64,000 nucleotides of DNA, taken from an uncultured Eubacteriales bacterium. GTDB taxonomy: Bacteria; Bacillota; Clostridia; Oscillospirales; Oscillospiraceae. Of the stretch, positions 34,911 to 43,276 are shown piece by piece. Location of the stretch: the NCBI GenBank assembly GCA_900540545.1, contig UQGJ01000001.1, positions 62,001 through 126,000 of the forward strand, read 5' to 3'. The stretch's first letter is position 1, and each line of letters starts with the position of its first letter. Under the pieces are notes generated by a model that was not told where the DNA came from, did no database searches, and saw only the letters and a program-made list of their open reading frames with translations. The position numbers and the translations under genes are program-made.

Positions 34911-35674
34911 AATTCGCTGTTCGACGGCCCATCAAGATCGTCATGCTGGGCGCGGGCGGGACCGGGGCGTATATCGCCCGGGACCTGTACCGGCTCCTGT
35001 ACGCCCTGGACCGGCCCTGCCGTTTCATCATCGCCGACGGAGACCTATGCGAAGAGAAGAACCTGATCCGTCAGAATTTCACCCCCGCCGACCTTGGACA
35101 GAATAAGGCCCAGGTCGTGGCGACCCGTTATTCCTCGGTGTTCGGTCTGGAGACGGAATATATCCCAGAATTCATCGAATACGAGGACCGGCTCATGGAA
35201 CTGGTGCGTACCGAGCTGTTTCCCGACCCCAACTATACGTACTCCTGGGGCGATAAAAAAGTCAAGGAGCTGGTCATCCTGATCGGTGCCGTGGACAACA
35301 ACAAGTCCCGCCAGCTCTGCCACAACGTCTTCCTTGAGTGCCAGGACCTCGTCTACATCGACGCCGGAAACGGCGTGCTGAATGGACAGGTGGTGTGCGG
35401 CGTACGACGGGCCGGCCGGACCATGGCCCAGCCGGTAGGTACGCTCTACCCGGACATCCTGGAGGCCAAGGACAAGTTCCCCACAGAGCTATCCTGCGCG
35501 GAGGCCTCCGTATCGGCCCCCCAGAGCATTATGGCCAATATCATGGCGGCAAGCTCCGTGCTGTGCGTGCTCTACAACATCATGACCAGTGGTGAGAACA
35601 TCATCCGCAAGGCTACCTTCTCCACCAAGTCCGGCTTCGTCCGCACGGAGGTGGAACAGGTGAAAGCCGCATAA
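34907..35674 (+). CDS. ThiF/E1-like adenylating enzyme, PRTRC-type
   Basis: A 255-residue E1-like enzyme that would adenylate the C terminus of a ubiquitin-like protein. The Rossmann nucleotide loop is L-G-A-G-G-T-G (residues 14-20). The acidic ATP/Mg region is ADGDLCEEKNLIRQNF, with the RQ pair typical of E1/ThiF proteins, followed by DLGQNKAQV. Cys197 in TELSCAEASVSAPQS sits where PRTRC ThiF proteins have an S-C-x-x-A/E segment and is a candidate thioester cysteine. No CxxC zinc pair typical of MoeB/ThiF is seen, which fits a PRTRC-like form rather than thiamine or molybdopterin synthesis. The start overlaps the JAMM stop (ATGA). It lies directly before a sliding clamp gene. Confidence 0.88.
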   Translation: MKFAVRRPIKIVMLGAGGTGAYIARDLYRLLYALDRPCRFIIADGDLCEEKNLIRQNFTPADLGQNKAQVVATRYSSVFGLETEYIPEFIEYEDRLMELVRTELFPDPNYTYSWGDKKVKELVILIGAVDNNKSRQLCHNVFLECQDLVYIDAGNGVLNGQVVCGVRRAGRTMAQPVGTLYPDILEAKDKFPTELSCAEASVSAPQSIMANIMAASSVLCVLYNIMTSGENIIRKATFSTKSGFVRTEVEQVKAA

Positions 35675-35692
35675 ATAGAGGAGGAACACAAT

Positions 35693-36775
35693 ATGAGAGC
35701 TACTTTGGACGCACAGCTGTTCTGCGCTGCCCTGGAGAAGGCCTCCAAAGCCTGTGCCAGACGCAGCTTTGTTCCCGCCCTGGAGCAGGTCAAGCTGGAC
35801 TTCCAGCCGGGGACCTGCCGCATGACGGCCACGGATATGGAACTCTGGATCACGGCCCAGTGCCCCAGCGAGGGGGACAGCTTTTCCGTCGTCCTCGGGA
35901 ACACCAAGGACGTGCTGAAAGCCAGCAAGTCCTTCTCCGGCGAACTCACCGTTGAGGCCGAAGGCGGACAGCCGGGCAAAATCCACTTCTCCACCGCGAC
36001 GCGCACGCTGTGTCAGGGTACCACGCCGCTGGGCGACTTCCCCGAAGAGACGGACCACGTCTTTGAATGGGAGTACCCGGACGTGGACGCCGCCAAGCTC
36101 TACGGGCGCTTCGAGAAGATCAAGCACGCGGTCTCCACCAACAAAAGCCGTCCGGCCATCACGGGCATCCAATTTAACCACAGCCGCGTCCTGGCCGTCG
36201 ACGGGTACCGCGCCGCAGTGAATACCGACCACACGTTCAATGTGGACCGGCCTTTCACCGCACCTGTTGGTGCCATGAAGCTGCTCACCCTGTTCAAGGG
36301 CAAGCCCGTCACTCTGAAGGTCGGGTCCCTCTTCGGCGCCTTCGAGGCGGAAGGGCTCAGCCTCCGTTTCCACCTGATTGATTTTGACGCCTTCAACTTC
36401 GACGCCGCCCTCCCCACCAAATTTGAGGACGAATACGCCGTGGACGTCAAGGAGTTCACCGATGCCCTGCGCTACCTGGACAAGCTGGTCAAGCCCCATC
36501 AGAGGGCCATCCGCTTTGACGGCGGAAACCTGTCCACCGTGGACGGCGCTCTGAGCGCACAGGTGGCGGTCAGCGGGGAGGCCAACATCGTCTTTGGCTT
36601 CAACGTCCAATTCATGCTGGACGCCCTGGGCCAGTTCCAAGATGTGGACACCGTGAAACTCCAGATCATGTCTCCCTCCAGCATCATCGTTTTGACTGCG
36701 GCGGAGGAAAACGGCGACGGAGACGTGGCCCTCGTGGTGCCTTGCAAACTTAAGAGCGCGGCAACGGCCGCATAA
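35693..36775 (+). CDS. DNA polymerase III beta-type sliding clamp
   Basis: A 360-residue clamp, close to the 365-380 residues usual for DnaN. Three clamp repeats are visible. Features include FVPALEQVKLDF, ATDMELWI (clamp: A-T-D-x-x-x), VSTNKSRPAITGIQF at the start of domain 2 (clamp: VSTxExRPxLxG), DGYRAAV (clamp: DxHRLA), FNVQFMLDAL in domain 3 and a C-terminal VLTAAEENGDGDVALVVPCKL in place of the usual M-P-V/M-R/L. These cover the ring interface and the hydrophobic pocket. It would tether a polymerase to the element DNA, either replacing or competing with the host clamp. The AGGAGGAA site lies just after the ThiF stop. The neighbouring AAA+ ATPase could be a loader, but that is inference. 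Confidence 0.85.
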   Translation: MRATLDAQLFCAALEKASKACARRSFVPALEQVKLDFQPGTCRMTATDMELWITAQCPSEGDSFSVVLGNTKDVLKASKSFSGELTVEAEGGQPGKIHFSTATRTLCQGTTPLGDFPEETDHVFEWEYPDVDAAKLYGRFEKIKHAVSTNKSRPAITGIQFNHSRVLAVDGYRAAVNTDHTFNVDRPFTAPVGAMKLLTLFKGKPVTLKVGSLFGAFEAEGLSLRFHLIDFDAFNFDAALPTKFEDEYAVDVKEFTDALRYLDKLVKPHQRAIRFDGGNLSTVDGALSAQVAVSGEANIVFGFNVQFMLDALGQFQDVDTVKLQIMSPSSIIVLTAAEENGDGDVALVVPCKLKSAATAA

Positions 36776-36792
36776 AGGAAAGGAGCATTTTT

Positions 36793-37506
36793 ATGAAAGA
36801 GCTGTACATCCCCAGAGGCAAGACCGTATCCCTGTCCCATGTGGAGGCGGAGCGCATTATCATCAAGGGTGTGCTAAACGTGGACACGACCGTCAGAGTC
36901 CGCAGGATCATGGGCGACGGCGTGCTGGTTGCCGGCCATGTTTCCGCCGGAAGCGTCACCGCCTCCGACATCGAGGCCGCCACCGTCACCGCCAAGCGCC
37001 TGGCCGCGGACCGTGTCGTGGCCGCCGAGCTGCACATCTCCCGCAGCGCTGCCGTCCGGGACTACCTGGAGGCGGAGTTCGTGGAGACGCCCCGGCTCAC
37101 CGTCTACCAGTATGAGGTGGAGGAGCTCAGGGCCAAGCGTGTGACCCGGCTTCCCGACAAGCGCGGGGGCCTGCTGACGACCATACTGATCTCCCAGCTC
37201 CGCACCGCCTGGTGCGCCATGCGCGCCTGGTGGGAAGAGAAAAGCATGTCCGCTGGCGACGTCGAGGTCCAGGACGCGGACTACGTCCAGGTCGAGGGGG
37301 ACACCGCCCAGCAGGAGCCCCAGCAGCCCCGGGACATCTGGAACACCGGATTCGATATGGAGTTCGAGCGCAAGCGGCTCAACGCCCTGTTCGATCTTCT
37401 GGACGGCCAGGGGTATCTGCTCCGGATAGTACCCAAGGACGGCGCCCGGAAATCTCCCGGAACCGCCACCCACCACGATCACGTTTCCGGCCCCAAGGCA
37501 GCCTGA
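36793..37506 (+). CDS. Bactofilin-like beta-helix protein with long C-terminal tail
   Basis: A 237-residue protein. The N-terminal ~110 residues consist of short repeated strands of five to six residues (VEAERIIIKGVLNV, VRRIMGDGVLVAGHVSAGSV, VTAKRLAADRVVAAELHIS, VRDYLEAEFVET). This is the pattern of a right-handed beta-helix as in bactofilins. A basic linker (about 125-140), a Trp-rich amphipathic segment (LRTAWCAMRAWWEEK), an acidic region and a helical tail follow. There is no export signal. It could polymerise and act in positioning or segregating the element, but no experimental basis is visible. It starts 18 bp after the clamp stop with AAAGGAGC upstream. Confidence 0.6.
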   Translation: MKELYIPRGKTVSLSHVEAERIIIKGVLNVDTTVRVRRIMGDGVLVAGHVSAGSVTASDIEAATVTAKRLAADRVVAAELHISRSAAVRDYLEAEFVETPRLTVYQYEVEELRAKRVTRLPDKRGGLLTTILISQLRTAWCAMRAWWEEKSMSAGDVEVQDADYVQVEGDTAQQEPQQPRDIWNTGFDMEFERKRLNALFDLLDGQGYLLRIVPKDGARKSPGTATHHDHVSGPKAA

Positions 37507-37550
37507 GGGCCGGGAAACAAGCGCACGGCGCCCCTAAGTGCCGCCCCATG

Positions 37551-37584
37551 GTCACGTTCTCTTCCAGGGAGACGTGGCTTTTTT
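37551..37584 (+). terminator. Intra-operon terminator or attenuator
   Basis: GTCACGTTCTC pairs imperfectly with GAGACGTGGC and is followed by TTTTTT. It separates the clamp group from the AAA+ ATPase gene and leaves 30 bp to the next start, so it may allow partial read-through. Confidence 0.5.
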
Positions 37585-37614
37585 CTTTGGGGCCATCAGA
37601 AAGGAGAATGCCAT

Positions 37615-38727
37615 ATGAAAGCTATCAGCACCGGGAACCGGTACGTGATTTACGACGACACCCTCAAGACCTATGACAAGCTGCCGGCGAAGACCTATGC
37701 GATCCGCCTCGACCCGTCCTCCGGGCTGTACCTGGAGGCGCGCCCCGACTTCGTGATCGGTGAGAAGGTCTATGGCGTCCATCTGGAGAAGGTGGATAAA
37801 ATCCTGCGCTCCTTCGGCCAATTCACCCGGAGCCTGGGCGTCATTTTGAGCGGCGACAAGGGGATCGGCAAGAGCCTGTTCGCCAAGCTCCTCTCCATCA
37901 GCGCGGTGGAACACGGATTGCCGGTCATCATCGTGGACCGTTTCATTCCCGGCATTGCCTCCTATCTTGAATCCATCGCTCAGGAGGCCCTGGTCCTGTT
38001 CGACGAATTCGACAAGACCTTCGCCAGGGAAACGAGTGAGTTTGGCGAAGGCCGCGACCCCCAGACAGAACTTCTGACCCTGTTCGACGGCATGGTGATT
38101 GGTAAGAAGCTGTACGTGGTCACCTGCAACGAGCTGCGCGGTCTCAACGAGTATCTCGTCAACCGCCCCGGCCGCTTCCACTACCATTTCCGCTTCGACT
38201 ATCCCTCTGCGGCGGAGGTCAGGGAGTATCTCTCCGACAAACTGGAGGGGGCCTGCAACGAGGAGATCGAGAAGGTCGTCATTTTTGCCAGCAAGGTGAA
38301 CCTCAACTATGACTGCCTGCGCGCCATCGCGTTCGAGCTGGGCAACGGTGCGGCGTTTGAGGAGGCCATCCAGGACCTCAACATCTTGAACCTGTCTGAA
38401 ACGCAGTATACCGTGACCCTGCATTTTACCAATGGCAAGGCCCTGACCACCAATACCCGCAGTCTGAATCTTTTCGACGCTGAGCAGGTCCAGGAAGTTG
38501 ACTTCTATCAGGACGGTGGAAAATGGATCAAGGCCGCATTTTCCACCAGCCAGTGCCTCTGCGACGTCAAGAACGGTATGACCATCGTGCCCGCCAGCGC
38601 TCTCACTGTCCAGAAGAGCGGAGATGTCTTTGAAAACGCCACCTATCCGATGGACGGCGGCCTCGTGCCTGCGCGCATGACGATCACCCGGACTACGGAG
38701 CGCAGCCTCCACTACGCGGCGGCGTGA
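37615..38727 (+). CDS. AAA+ ATPase
   Basis: A 370-residue AAA+ ATPase. The ATP-binding motifs are Walker A G-D-K-G-I-G-K-S (residues 80-87), Walker B ALVLFDEFD (about 126-134), sensor 1 in YVVTCNEL and an arginine-finger type segment NRPGRFHYHF. The N-terminal ~60 residues and the C-terminal ~110 residues (beta-rich, with VTLHFTNGKALTTN) belong to no domain I can name. This architecture occurs in phage and plasmid AAA proteins of unknown role. Candidate jobs are clamp loading, replisome remodelling or a MoxR-like chaperone function with the VWA protein encoded at 61535-63118. The start codon has GAAAGGAG upstream. Confidence 0.8.
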   Translation: MKAISTGNRYVIYDDTLKTYDKLPAKTYAIRLDPSSGLYLEARPDFVIGEKVYGVHLEKVDKILRSFGQFTRSLGVILSGDKGIGKSLFAKLLSISAVEHGLPVIIVDRFIPGIASYLESIAQEALVLFDEFDKTFARETSEFGEGRDPQTELLTLFDGMVIGKKLYVVTCNELRGLNEYLVNRPGRFHYHFRFDYPSAAEVREYLSDKLEGACNEEIEKVVIFASKVNLNYDCLRAIAFELGNGAAFEEAIQDLNILNLSETQYTVTLHFTNGKALTTNTRSLNLFDAEQVQEVDFYQDGGKWIKAAFSTSQCLCDVKNGMTIVPASALTVQKSGDVFENATYPMDGGLVPARMTITRTTERSLHYAAA

Positions 38728-38744
38728 ACTGGGGGGAGTATGTG

Positions 38745-39080
38745 ATGAGATTCAAGATCATCTACGATGCGCTGGAAAAGCGCCGGGCCGTGTCGCCTGG
38801 CTTTTCTGTGCACGACCGGAGCTATTGGTGGCACGATAGCTATATGGCCCACGTGCGGCCCCTCTATCTCATTGTGGAGGACCCCGGCGCGGACCTGCGC
38901 ATATGGGTCTCTAAGGAGAGTTGTAAATTCCAGATCACCACGGCCAAGCTGAGCCTGAACATCAATTCCCGTGCCTACCACGAGAGTTTCCGCTACTGGA
39001 ACAACATCGGGACCCAAGCGGCCGTGGCGGAATTGCTGGGGCAGCTCTTCGGGACGGCGGATCTGGACAAGGCAAGCTAG
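38745..39080 (+). CDS. Small protein of unknown function
   Basis: A 111-residue cytoplasmic protein with a Trp/Tyr-rich centre (SYWWHDSYMAHVRPLYLIV) and an alternating strand pattern (DLRIWVSKESCKFQITTAKLSL), then a helix at the C terminus. The ATG at 38745 is preferred because GGGGGGAG lies 6 bp upstream; a GTG at 38724 that overlaps the ATPase stop is the alternative. I recognise no family. Being small, beta-rich and coupled to the ATPase gene, it is one of the few shapes in this operon that could be a substrate or adaptor, but it lacks a C-terminal Gly-Gly. Confidence 0.65.
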   Translation: MRFKIIYDALEKRRAVSPGFSVHDRSYWWHDSYMAHVRPLYLIVEDPGADLRIWVSKESCKFQITTAKLSLNINSRAYHESFRYWNNIGTQAAVAELLGQLFGTADLDKAS

Positions 39081-39094
39081 AAAGGAGAACGCTC

Positions 39095-39538
39095 ATGTCA
39101 AAACAGTCTCAGATCAGGAACATGAAGGCCCTGGCGCAGCTGCTCTCCCAACCCCTGGGATACATCTATGGGGAGCGCGAGTGCGGCCCCAACGGCGCCA
39201 AGAAACAGTTCCTCAGCAAGGGCCGGGCCTTCCTCTCCGCTCTCGCCAAGGACCTGGGCCTCACGGACTACACGGTGCGCACCAACCCCGCCGGCATCGC
39301 AGTGTCCGGCGAGGCGACCCTTTCGGGCACCTGGCCGACGGGCAGGGACATCTATGTGAGCATCCAGCAGATGGACCCGGAGCTGGTGCTCCTCTACCGC
39401 AGAGAGATGGGCTCCGGCCAGCTCACGGTCAATCACTTCGTGAACCTCCGGGCGCTGGAGAAAGGCGACTACGACGCCCTGCTCGATCAGCTCCGCTTTT
39501 TGAACAAGGAGGCGTGGGATGGGCACAGCGCAGCTTGA
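39095..39538 (+). CDS. Protein of unknown function upstream of the methyltransferase
   Basis: A 147-residue protein. Its first half is basic and helical (LAQLLSQPLGYIYGERECGPNGAKKQFLSKGRAFLSALAKDLG). The second half has alternating strands (YTVRTNPAGIAVSGEATLSGTW, RDIYVSIQQMDPELVLLYRREMG). The last 20 bp overlap the methyltransferase gene, so the two are translated together. AGAAAGGAG precedes the start. No family recognised. A role in DNA modification or as the methyltransferase partner is suggested only by the overlap. Confidence 0.65.
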   Translation: MSKQSQIRNMKALAQLLSQPLGYIYGERECGPNGAKKQFLSKGRAFLSALAKDLGLTDYTVRTNPAGIAVSGEATLSGTWPTGRDIYVSIQQMDPELVLLYRREMGSGQLTVNHFVNLRALEKGDYDALLDQLRFLNKEAWDGHSAA

Positions 39539-40925
39539 ACAGCAGCGGTACTATGTCCTGGAACAGCTTACCCAGGCCGTCCACGGGATCACCGCCGGGG
39601 CCGACGTGCTGGAGCGCAGCCGGAAGCTCCTGGACAGCACCATCCAGAAGAATATGGACAAGGCCCGGGAGCTGTACGCGGGGATGGAGAAAGAACGCTT
39701 GGCGCTTCTGGAACATATCCAGACCGCCCGGCGCAACCTCCTGGAGCTGGGAGAGGATCAGGCGGCCGTCTATGCGGGCGCCCTCCACGCCCAGGTCGCC
39801 GCGTTCCCGCTCATGACGCCCAGCTACACCCAATTTGCCGCGGTCCTCAAGGACTTTGCCGGGAAACTTCCCACCCAGGAGACCGCCACCGCCGCCGTCA
39901 TCGCACGGCTCATGAACAACGTCAAGCTTGGCTACTATCCCACAGACCTCGAAAATGTGGGACACATCCTCCGGGGCATCACGTTCCCGGAGGGTGTGAC
40001 GGCCAACCTGATCGACCCATGCTGCGGCGAGGGCCACGCCCTCGCCAAGCTGGCCCAGGGGCACGACTGCGCGACCTATGGCATTGAGCTCGACGAGGCC
40101 AGGGCCGAGGCGGCCCAAGACCGCCTCCACCGGGTGGGCGTGGGCAGCTACTTCTACTCCCGCGTCAGCCGCAGTGCGTTCCACGCCCTGTTTCTGAACC
40201 CGCCCTATCTGTCCGTCCTGCGGGAGGGCGGCCTGCGCACGCGGGACGAGCGCCGGTTCCTGATCGACAGCTTCCCGCGCCTCGCCATGGGCGGGCTGCT
40301 TATCTATATCATCCCCTATTACCGGCTCACCGGGGACATCTGCCGTATCCTTTGCGACAACTTTACGGACTTGAGCGTCCACCGTTTTACGGACGAGGAA
40401 TTCAAAAAGCACAGCCAGATCGTCGTAATGGGCCTGCGCCGGGAACAGACGGATGGGTGCGAGCGAGCCCAGGCGATGGAGGCGGCGGCCTGCGATCCCA
40501 CGGCGCTACCCTGTGTCACCGAGCTGGAAGAGGGGCGTTACCCACTTCCTGACAAGCCGCTGAAGGTGGAGATATTCAAGGGCGCCCAGTTCAACAAACT
40601 GGAACTGGAGCGCCAGCTCTGCGCCTCGGACAGCTTTGACAAGCTGCTCGCCAAAAGCACGCTGGATACCGCCGTCCGCCAGCCGCCGCTGCCGCTGTCC
40701 ATCGCGCAGATCGGCCTTATCGGCGGGTCCGGGCTTATCAACGGCCTGGTGGACTGCGAAAGCCCCCATATCATCAAGGGCCGCATTATCAAGGCCCAAA
40801 GTGAAACGCAGGAGCCCTTCTTGGACGAGGAGGGCGAGCTCTTATACACAGAAAAGCGGGTGACCACCTTCAACAAGATGGTCTTCGGCGTCCTGACGCC
40901 GAAAGGGTACCGCTCGCTGACTTAA
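39519..40925 (+). CDS. Adenine-specific DNA methyltransferase-like protein (DUF6094 type)
   Basis: A 468-residue protein. The N-terminal ~110 residues form a coiled-coil helical region (VLERSRKLLDSTIQKNMDKARELY). The methyltransferase core follows: YYPTDLENVGHI, the SAM-binding motif DPCCGEGHAL (from about residue 166) and the amino-methyltransferase motif N-P-P-Y (227-230), which marks modification of an exocyclic amino group, probably N6-adenine. The C-terminal ~150 residues include VMGLRRE and a less conserved target-recognition region. Proteins of this type are common on phages and large plasmids. No restriction enzyme is next to it, so it is likely solitary: self-marking, anti-restriction or regulation. 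AGGAGG precedes the start by 6 bp. Confidence 0.82.
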   Translation: MGTAQLEQQRYYVLEQLTQAVHGITAGADVLERSRKLLDSTIQKNMDKARELYAGMEKERLALLEHIQTARRNLLELGEDQAAVYAGALHAQVAAFPLMTPSYTQFAAVLKDFAGKLPTQETATAAVIARLMNNVKLGYYPTDLENVGHILRGITFPEGVTANLIDPCCGEGHALAKLAQGHDCATYGIELDEARAEAAQDRLHRVGVGSYFYSRVSRSAFHALFLNPPYLSVLREGGLRTRDERRFLIDSFPRLAMGGLLIYIIPYYRLTGDICRILCDNFTDLSVHRFTDEEFKKHSQIVVMGLRREQTDGCERAQAMEAAACDPTALPCVTELEEGRYPLPDKPLKVEIFKGAQFNKLELERQLCASDSFDKLLAKSTLDTAVRQPPLPLSIAQIGLIGGSGLINGLVDCESPHIIKGRIIKAQSETQEPFLDEEGELLYTEKRVTTFNKMVFGVLTPKGYRSLT

Positions 40926-40996
40926 GAGGAGCGGGAACGTGAAACCGCAGCTGAAATCACTCCCCCGCTATGGGGAGTAAAGGAAAGGAGTTTAAT

Positions 40997-41455
40997 ATGC
41001 AGACTAAGCTATTAGTGGAAGAGAAATACATCATGGATTTAGAACTGACTGGCGCCGAAACTACCGATGAGATATTTCTTAAGATGCGGGAAAAGAAACC
41101 GTCCCTATGGCTGGAACACTATCACGCTCTATCAATGGAACATAAGGTGGTCGGCTTTGACATCATTAGGGAGATAGATCGATCAGCTCCGCTCCGCAAA
41201 GTCCTGTATCTGGATGAAAGTTCCTTTAATGGCCTGACAAGCCTTAATTTTTTCGCGTTCCTATCATCCATAAATTTTAGGAAAGGCTGCTTAATGAAAT
41301 ATGGATATGCCTTCCAGGCGGTAAACGGAAAGGAGATAGACATTACTTGCCGCGACACTGGTGCCACCCATCATTCTCCCAATATTGCTGTGGCGAAAGA
41401 GTGGGCCATTGAACGAGAGCGCAAGAAATACTACGGCCTCCCTATAAGCGAATGA
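40997..41455 (+). CDS. AT-rich gene of unknown function
   Basis: A 152-residue cytoplasmic protein. The middle part is helix-rich (VGFDIIREIDRSAPLRKVLYLDESS) and the C terminus has an EREKKYYG-type basic end. Its base composition is clearly more AT-rich than its neighbours, which suggests a later insertion into the operon. The start at 40997 has AAAGGAG upstream; a small stem (ACTCCCC/GGGGAGT, 40959-40978) lies just before. I recognise no family and see no catalytic motif. Confidence 0.65.
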   Translation: MQTKLLVEEKYIMDLELTGAETTDEIFLKMREKKPSLWLEHYHALSMEHKVVGFDIIREIDRSAPLRKVLYLDESSFNGLTSLNFFAFLSSINFRKGCLMKYGYAFQAVNGKEIDITCRDTGATHHSPNIAVAKEWAIERERKKYYGLPISE

Positions 41456-41509
41456 AATGAATAGGACCGTGAGAATGCGCACACCGAAAACAAAAAAGGA
41501 GGAATTCTG

Positions 41510-42091
41510 ATGAGCGAAAGCCTTCTTGCTCTGGCGATCCCCTTGGACCCCGACGAACTGCGACAGGTCGAGGACCCTGCGCACAGGGAGCAGGTGCGCA
41601 TGTCCGTCTGGGACACAGCCACCCACTTCTTGAAACCACTCCTTGACGCGGGCGAGATCACCAGCTTCCAGCCCGCAGATATGCTTTGGGGCGTCCCCAC
41701 CCATTTCCCCTACGGCGTCATGCTGGGGCGCTGGGATGCCAAGCCGCTGATCTATTCCTGCGCCGCGGCCTGGCACGTCCAGGACGAGTGCGTGGCCCGC
41801 CACATGGACGCGCTGTTATCCTGCGGGGATGTCCTGGACAAAAAAGAATTCGGGCCCATTTCTGCCACGGTCCACAGGATCAACTGGCGGGACGAAAAGG
41901 CCACGGCGCATATCAAATGGCTGGAAGGCCTGGAACAGGGCCACCTCATGCCGGGCTGCACCTTTTACCACTTGGGCCTTCGGACGTCCAAGCCCTCCGA
42001 CTCCATTATGGAGGACTTGGCCTTGAAGACTGAAAAGTACGCTCTATGCGCCCTTATCATCGGCCGGCCGGATGAGACAAAATCAAACTGA
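41510..42091 (+). CDS. Protein of unknown function
   Basis: A 193-residue protein with a mixed alpha/beta pattern. Notable parts are an N-terminal helical region (LDPDELRQVEDPAHREQV), the central stretch WGVPTHFPYGVMLGRWDAKPLIYSC, and ATVHRINWRDEKATAHIKWLEG. Cysteines occur at several positions without a zinc-type spacing. AAGGAGG precedes the start by 9 bp. It lies between two unknown genes and belongs to the plus-strand operon. No family recognised. Confidence 0.65.
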   Translation: MSESLLALAIPLDPDELRQVEDPAHREQVRMSVWDTATHFLKPLLDAGEITSFQPADMLWGVPTHFPYGVMLGRWDAKPLIYSCAAAWHVQDECVARHMDALLSCGDVLDKKEFGPISATVHRINWRDEKATAHIKWLEGLEQGHLMPGCTFYHLGLRTSKPSDSIMEDLALKTEKYALCALIIGRPDETKSN

Positions 42092-42124
42092 AACAAATTT
42101 AATACCAGATGGAGGACTCCCTAT

Positions 42125-42394
42125 ATGAAAAAGGAACGGCTCTTTGAATTGGGCAAGCTGACCCTCTCTGAGGGCGCCAAAGCCATCTCCCACATCGAAG
42201 TCTCCCGCGCCATGTCCCGCTACCTCTGCGGTGACTGGGGCGATTGCTCCCAGGTCGAACGCGCGGACAACGACGCGGCCCTGTGCAAAGGGTTCCCCCT
42301 GAGGGCGGTATACCACACGGAAGAGGGCGTCGTCTGCTTCCAGACTGACGCCGCGCGCACCCAGACCACGGTGTACCTCGCCGGCGAGAATTAA
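42125..42394 (+). CDS. Small conserved plasmid protein (GDWGD family)
   Basis: An 89-residue protein that matches a small family seen often on plasmids and other mobile elements. Family signatures are FELGKLTLSEGA at the start, YLCGDWGDCSQVERADNDAAL in the middle (family: H-x-x-GDWGD-x-x-x-x-D-x-x-x-N-x-x-A-L), L-R-A-V-Y, and QTTVYLAGE at the end (family: R-x-x-T-T-V-L-L-P). The function is unknown; database names for the family are often misleading. The GGAGG site lies 9 bp upstream. It strengthens the view that this operon belongs to a mobile replicon. Confidence 0.75.
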   Translation: MKKERLFELGKLTLSEGAKAISHIEVSRAMSRYLCGDWGDCSQVERADNDAALCKGFPLRAVYHTEEGVVCFQTDAARTQTTVYLAGEN

Positions 42395-42406
42395 GGGGGG
42401 ATCGAC

Positions 42407-42703
42407 GTGCCTGACACCATTGATCTGTCCCGCCTGATCCGAAACCTGTGCGGCGTCAAGGCAGAAGAGGATCATTGTGAAGAACTCAACCAGTACCTCT
42501 ACGACGAGGTATTCCGGCCCCTGTTGAGCGGAGAACCTCTGCGGGTGGGCGCACTGGATTATGAAGCGTTCACACTGGACGATATCACGGAGCTCTACCG
42601 CTACTGGGAAGATGTACAAGGTGGGATTTCTTCTATGGAATACCTTGTCAAGACCCTATGCCATGCCACGCCGACCAGCACTGCCGCGCCGGTGTTCTGT
42701 TAA
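42407..42703 (+). CDS. Small helical protein of unknown function
   Basis: A 98-residue acidic, mostly helical protein (LSRLIRNLCGVKAEEDHCEELNQYL and FTLDDITELYRYWEDVQ). It starts with GTG at 42407, with AAGGGGGG 6 bp upstream, only 12 bp after the previous stop. It is too small and acidic for an enzyme. No family recognised. It may be a regulator or adaptor of a neighbouring gene product. Confidence 0.6.
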   Translation: MPDTIDLSRLIRNLCGVKAEEDHCEELNQYLYDEVFRPLLSGEPLRVGALDYEAFTLDDITELYRYWEDVQGGISSMEYLVKTLCHATPTSTAAPVFC

Positions 42704-42715
42704 GGGGGTGCGGCA

Positions 42716-43276
42716 ATGGAAGTAGAGATGGGAAACCTGCTGGATATGCTGTACCTATGCAAATCCATCTATGACCACGACCCGGACTCCTGGCTGTTTC
42801 ATGCCTTCGATGAGGTCTGTGAAGACGACTATTATGATTTCATCCTGAATGCGTTCCGCGAGATATTTGAAGATGTCAACAGTCACTACCGCGAAGATGA
42901 GATGGTCGAGCTCACGGTCCTGCGGGACCCGGCCATGTACCGCTACTACTCCCTGGCAAAAGAGTACGGGCGCATTTGTGGCGTGACGGAGGAACAGAAT
43001 CCCTATTTCAAAAAAGCTGCGGAAACTGTGCGCTACCAGCTCCAATTCAGCGGCTGGGACTACGACTATGATGTCCGCACCGGCACGGTCAAGGAACGGG
43101 ACTGTATGATCGTATTCGCAATGGGGATGGACTTCTTTCTGACTGCGGAAGTGGTCATCGGATTACAGGAGCTATTGGACTTTTATAAAGAGGGTGCGGA
43201 GGAGCTGGAGAAAAAGCTCGCCAAGCTGAGAAAAAGGCCCGCCCGCGCCCCGGCTCGAAAGGAGGCCGCAGCCTGA
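42716..43276 (+). CDS. Protein of unknown function, coupled to the E2-like gene
   Basis: A 186-residue protein. It is rich in acidic and aromatic residues (DEVCEDDYYDFILNAFREIFEDV; QFSGWDYDYDV) and ends in a basic, Ala/Arg-rich tail (KKLAKLRKRPARAPARKEAAA, shown only in part). The stop codon overlaps the start of the E2-like gene (TGATG), so the two are translationally coupled. Tight coupling to an E2-like protein makes it a candidate accessory factor of the conjugation system, perhaps at the place where PRTRC operons carry other small components. No family recognised. Confidence 0.65.
   Translation: MEVEMGNLLDMLYLCKSIYDHDPDSWLFHAFDEVCEDDYYDFILNAFREIFEDVNSHYREDEMVELTVLRDPAMYRYYSLAKEYGRICGVTEEQNPYFKKAAETVRYQLQFSGWDYDYDVRTGTVKERDCMIVFAMGMDFFLTAEVVIGLQELLDFYKEGAEELEKKLAKLRKRPARAPARKEAAA

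Noticed and set aside
34907..35674. ThiF gene as part of thiamine or molybdopterin biosynthesis
   Set aside because: No other gene of those pathways is near, the CxxC zinc pairs are missing and a JAMM gene is coupled to it.
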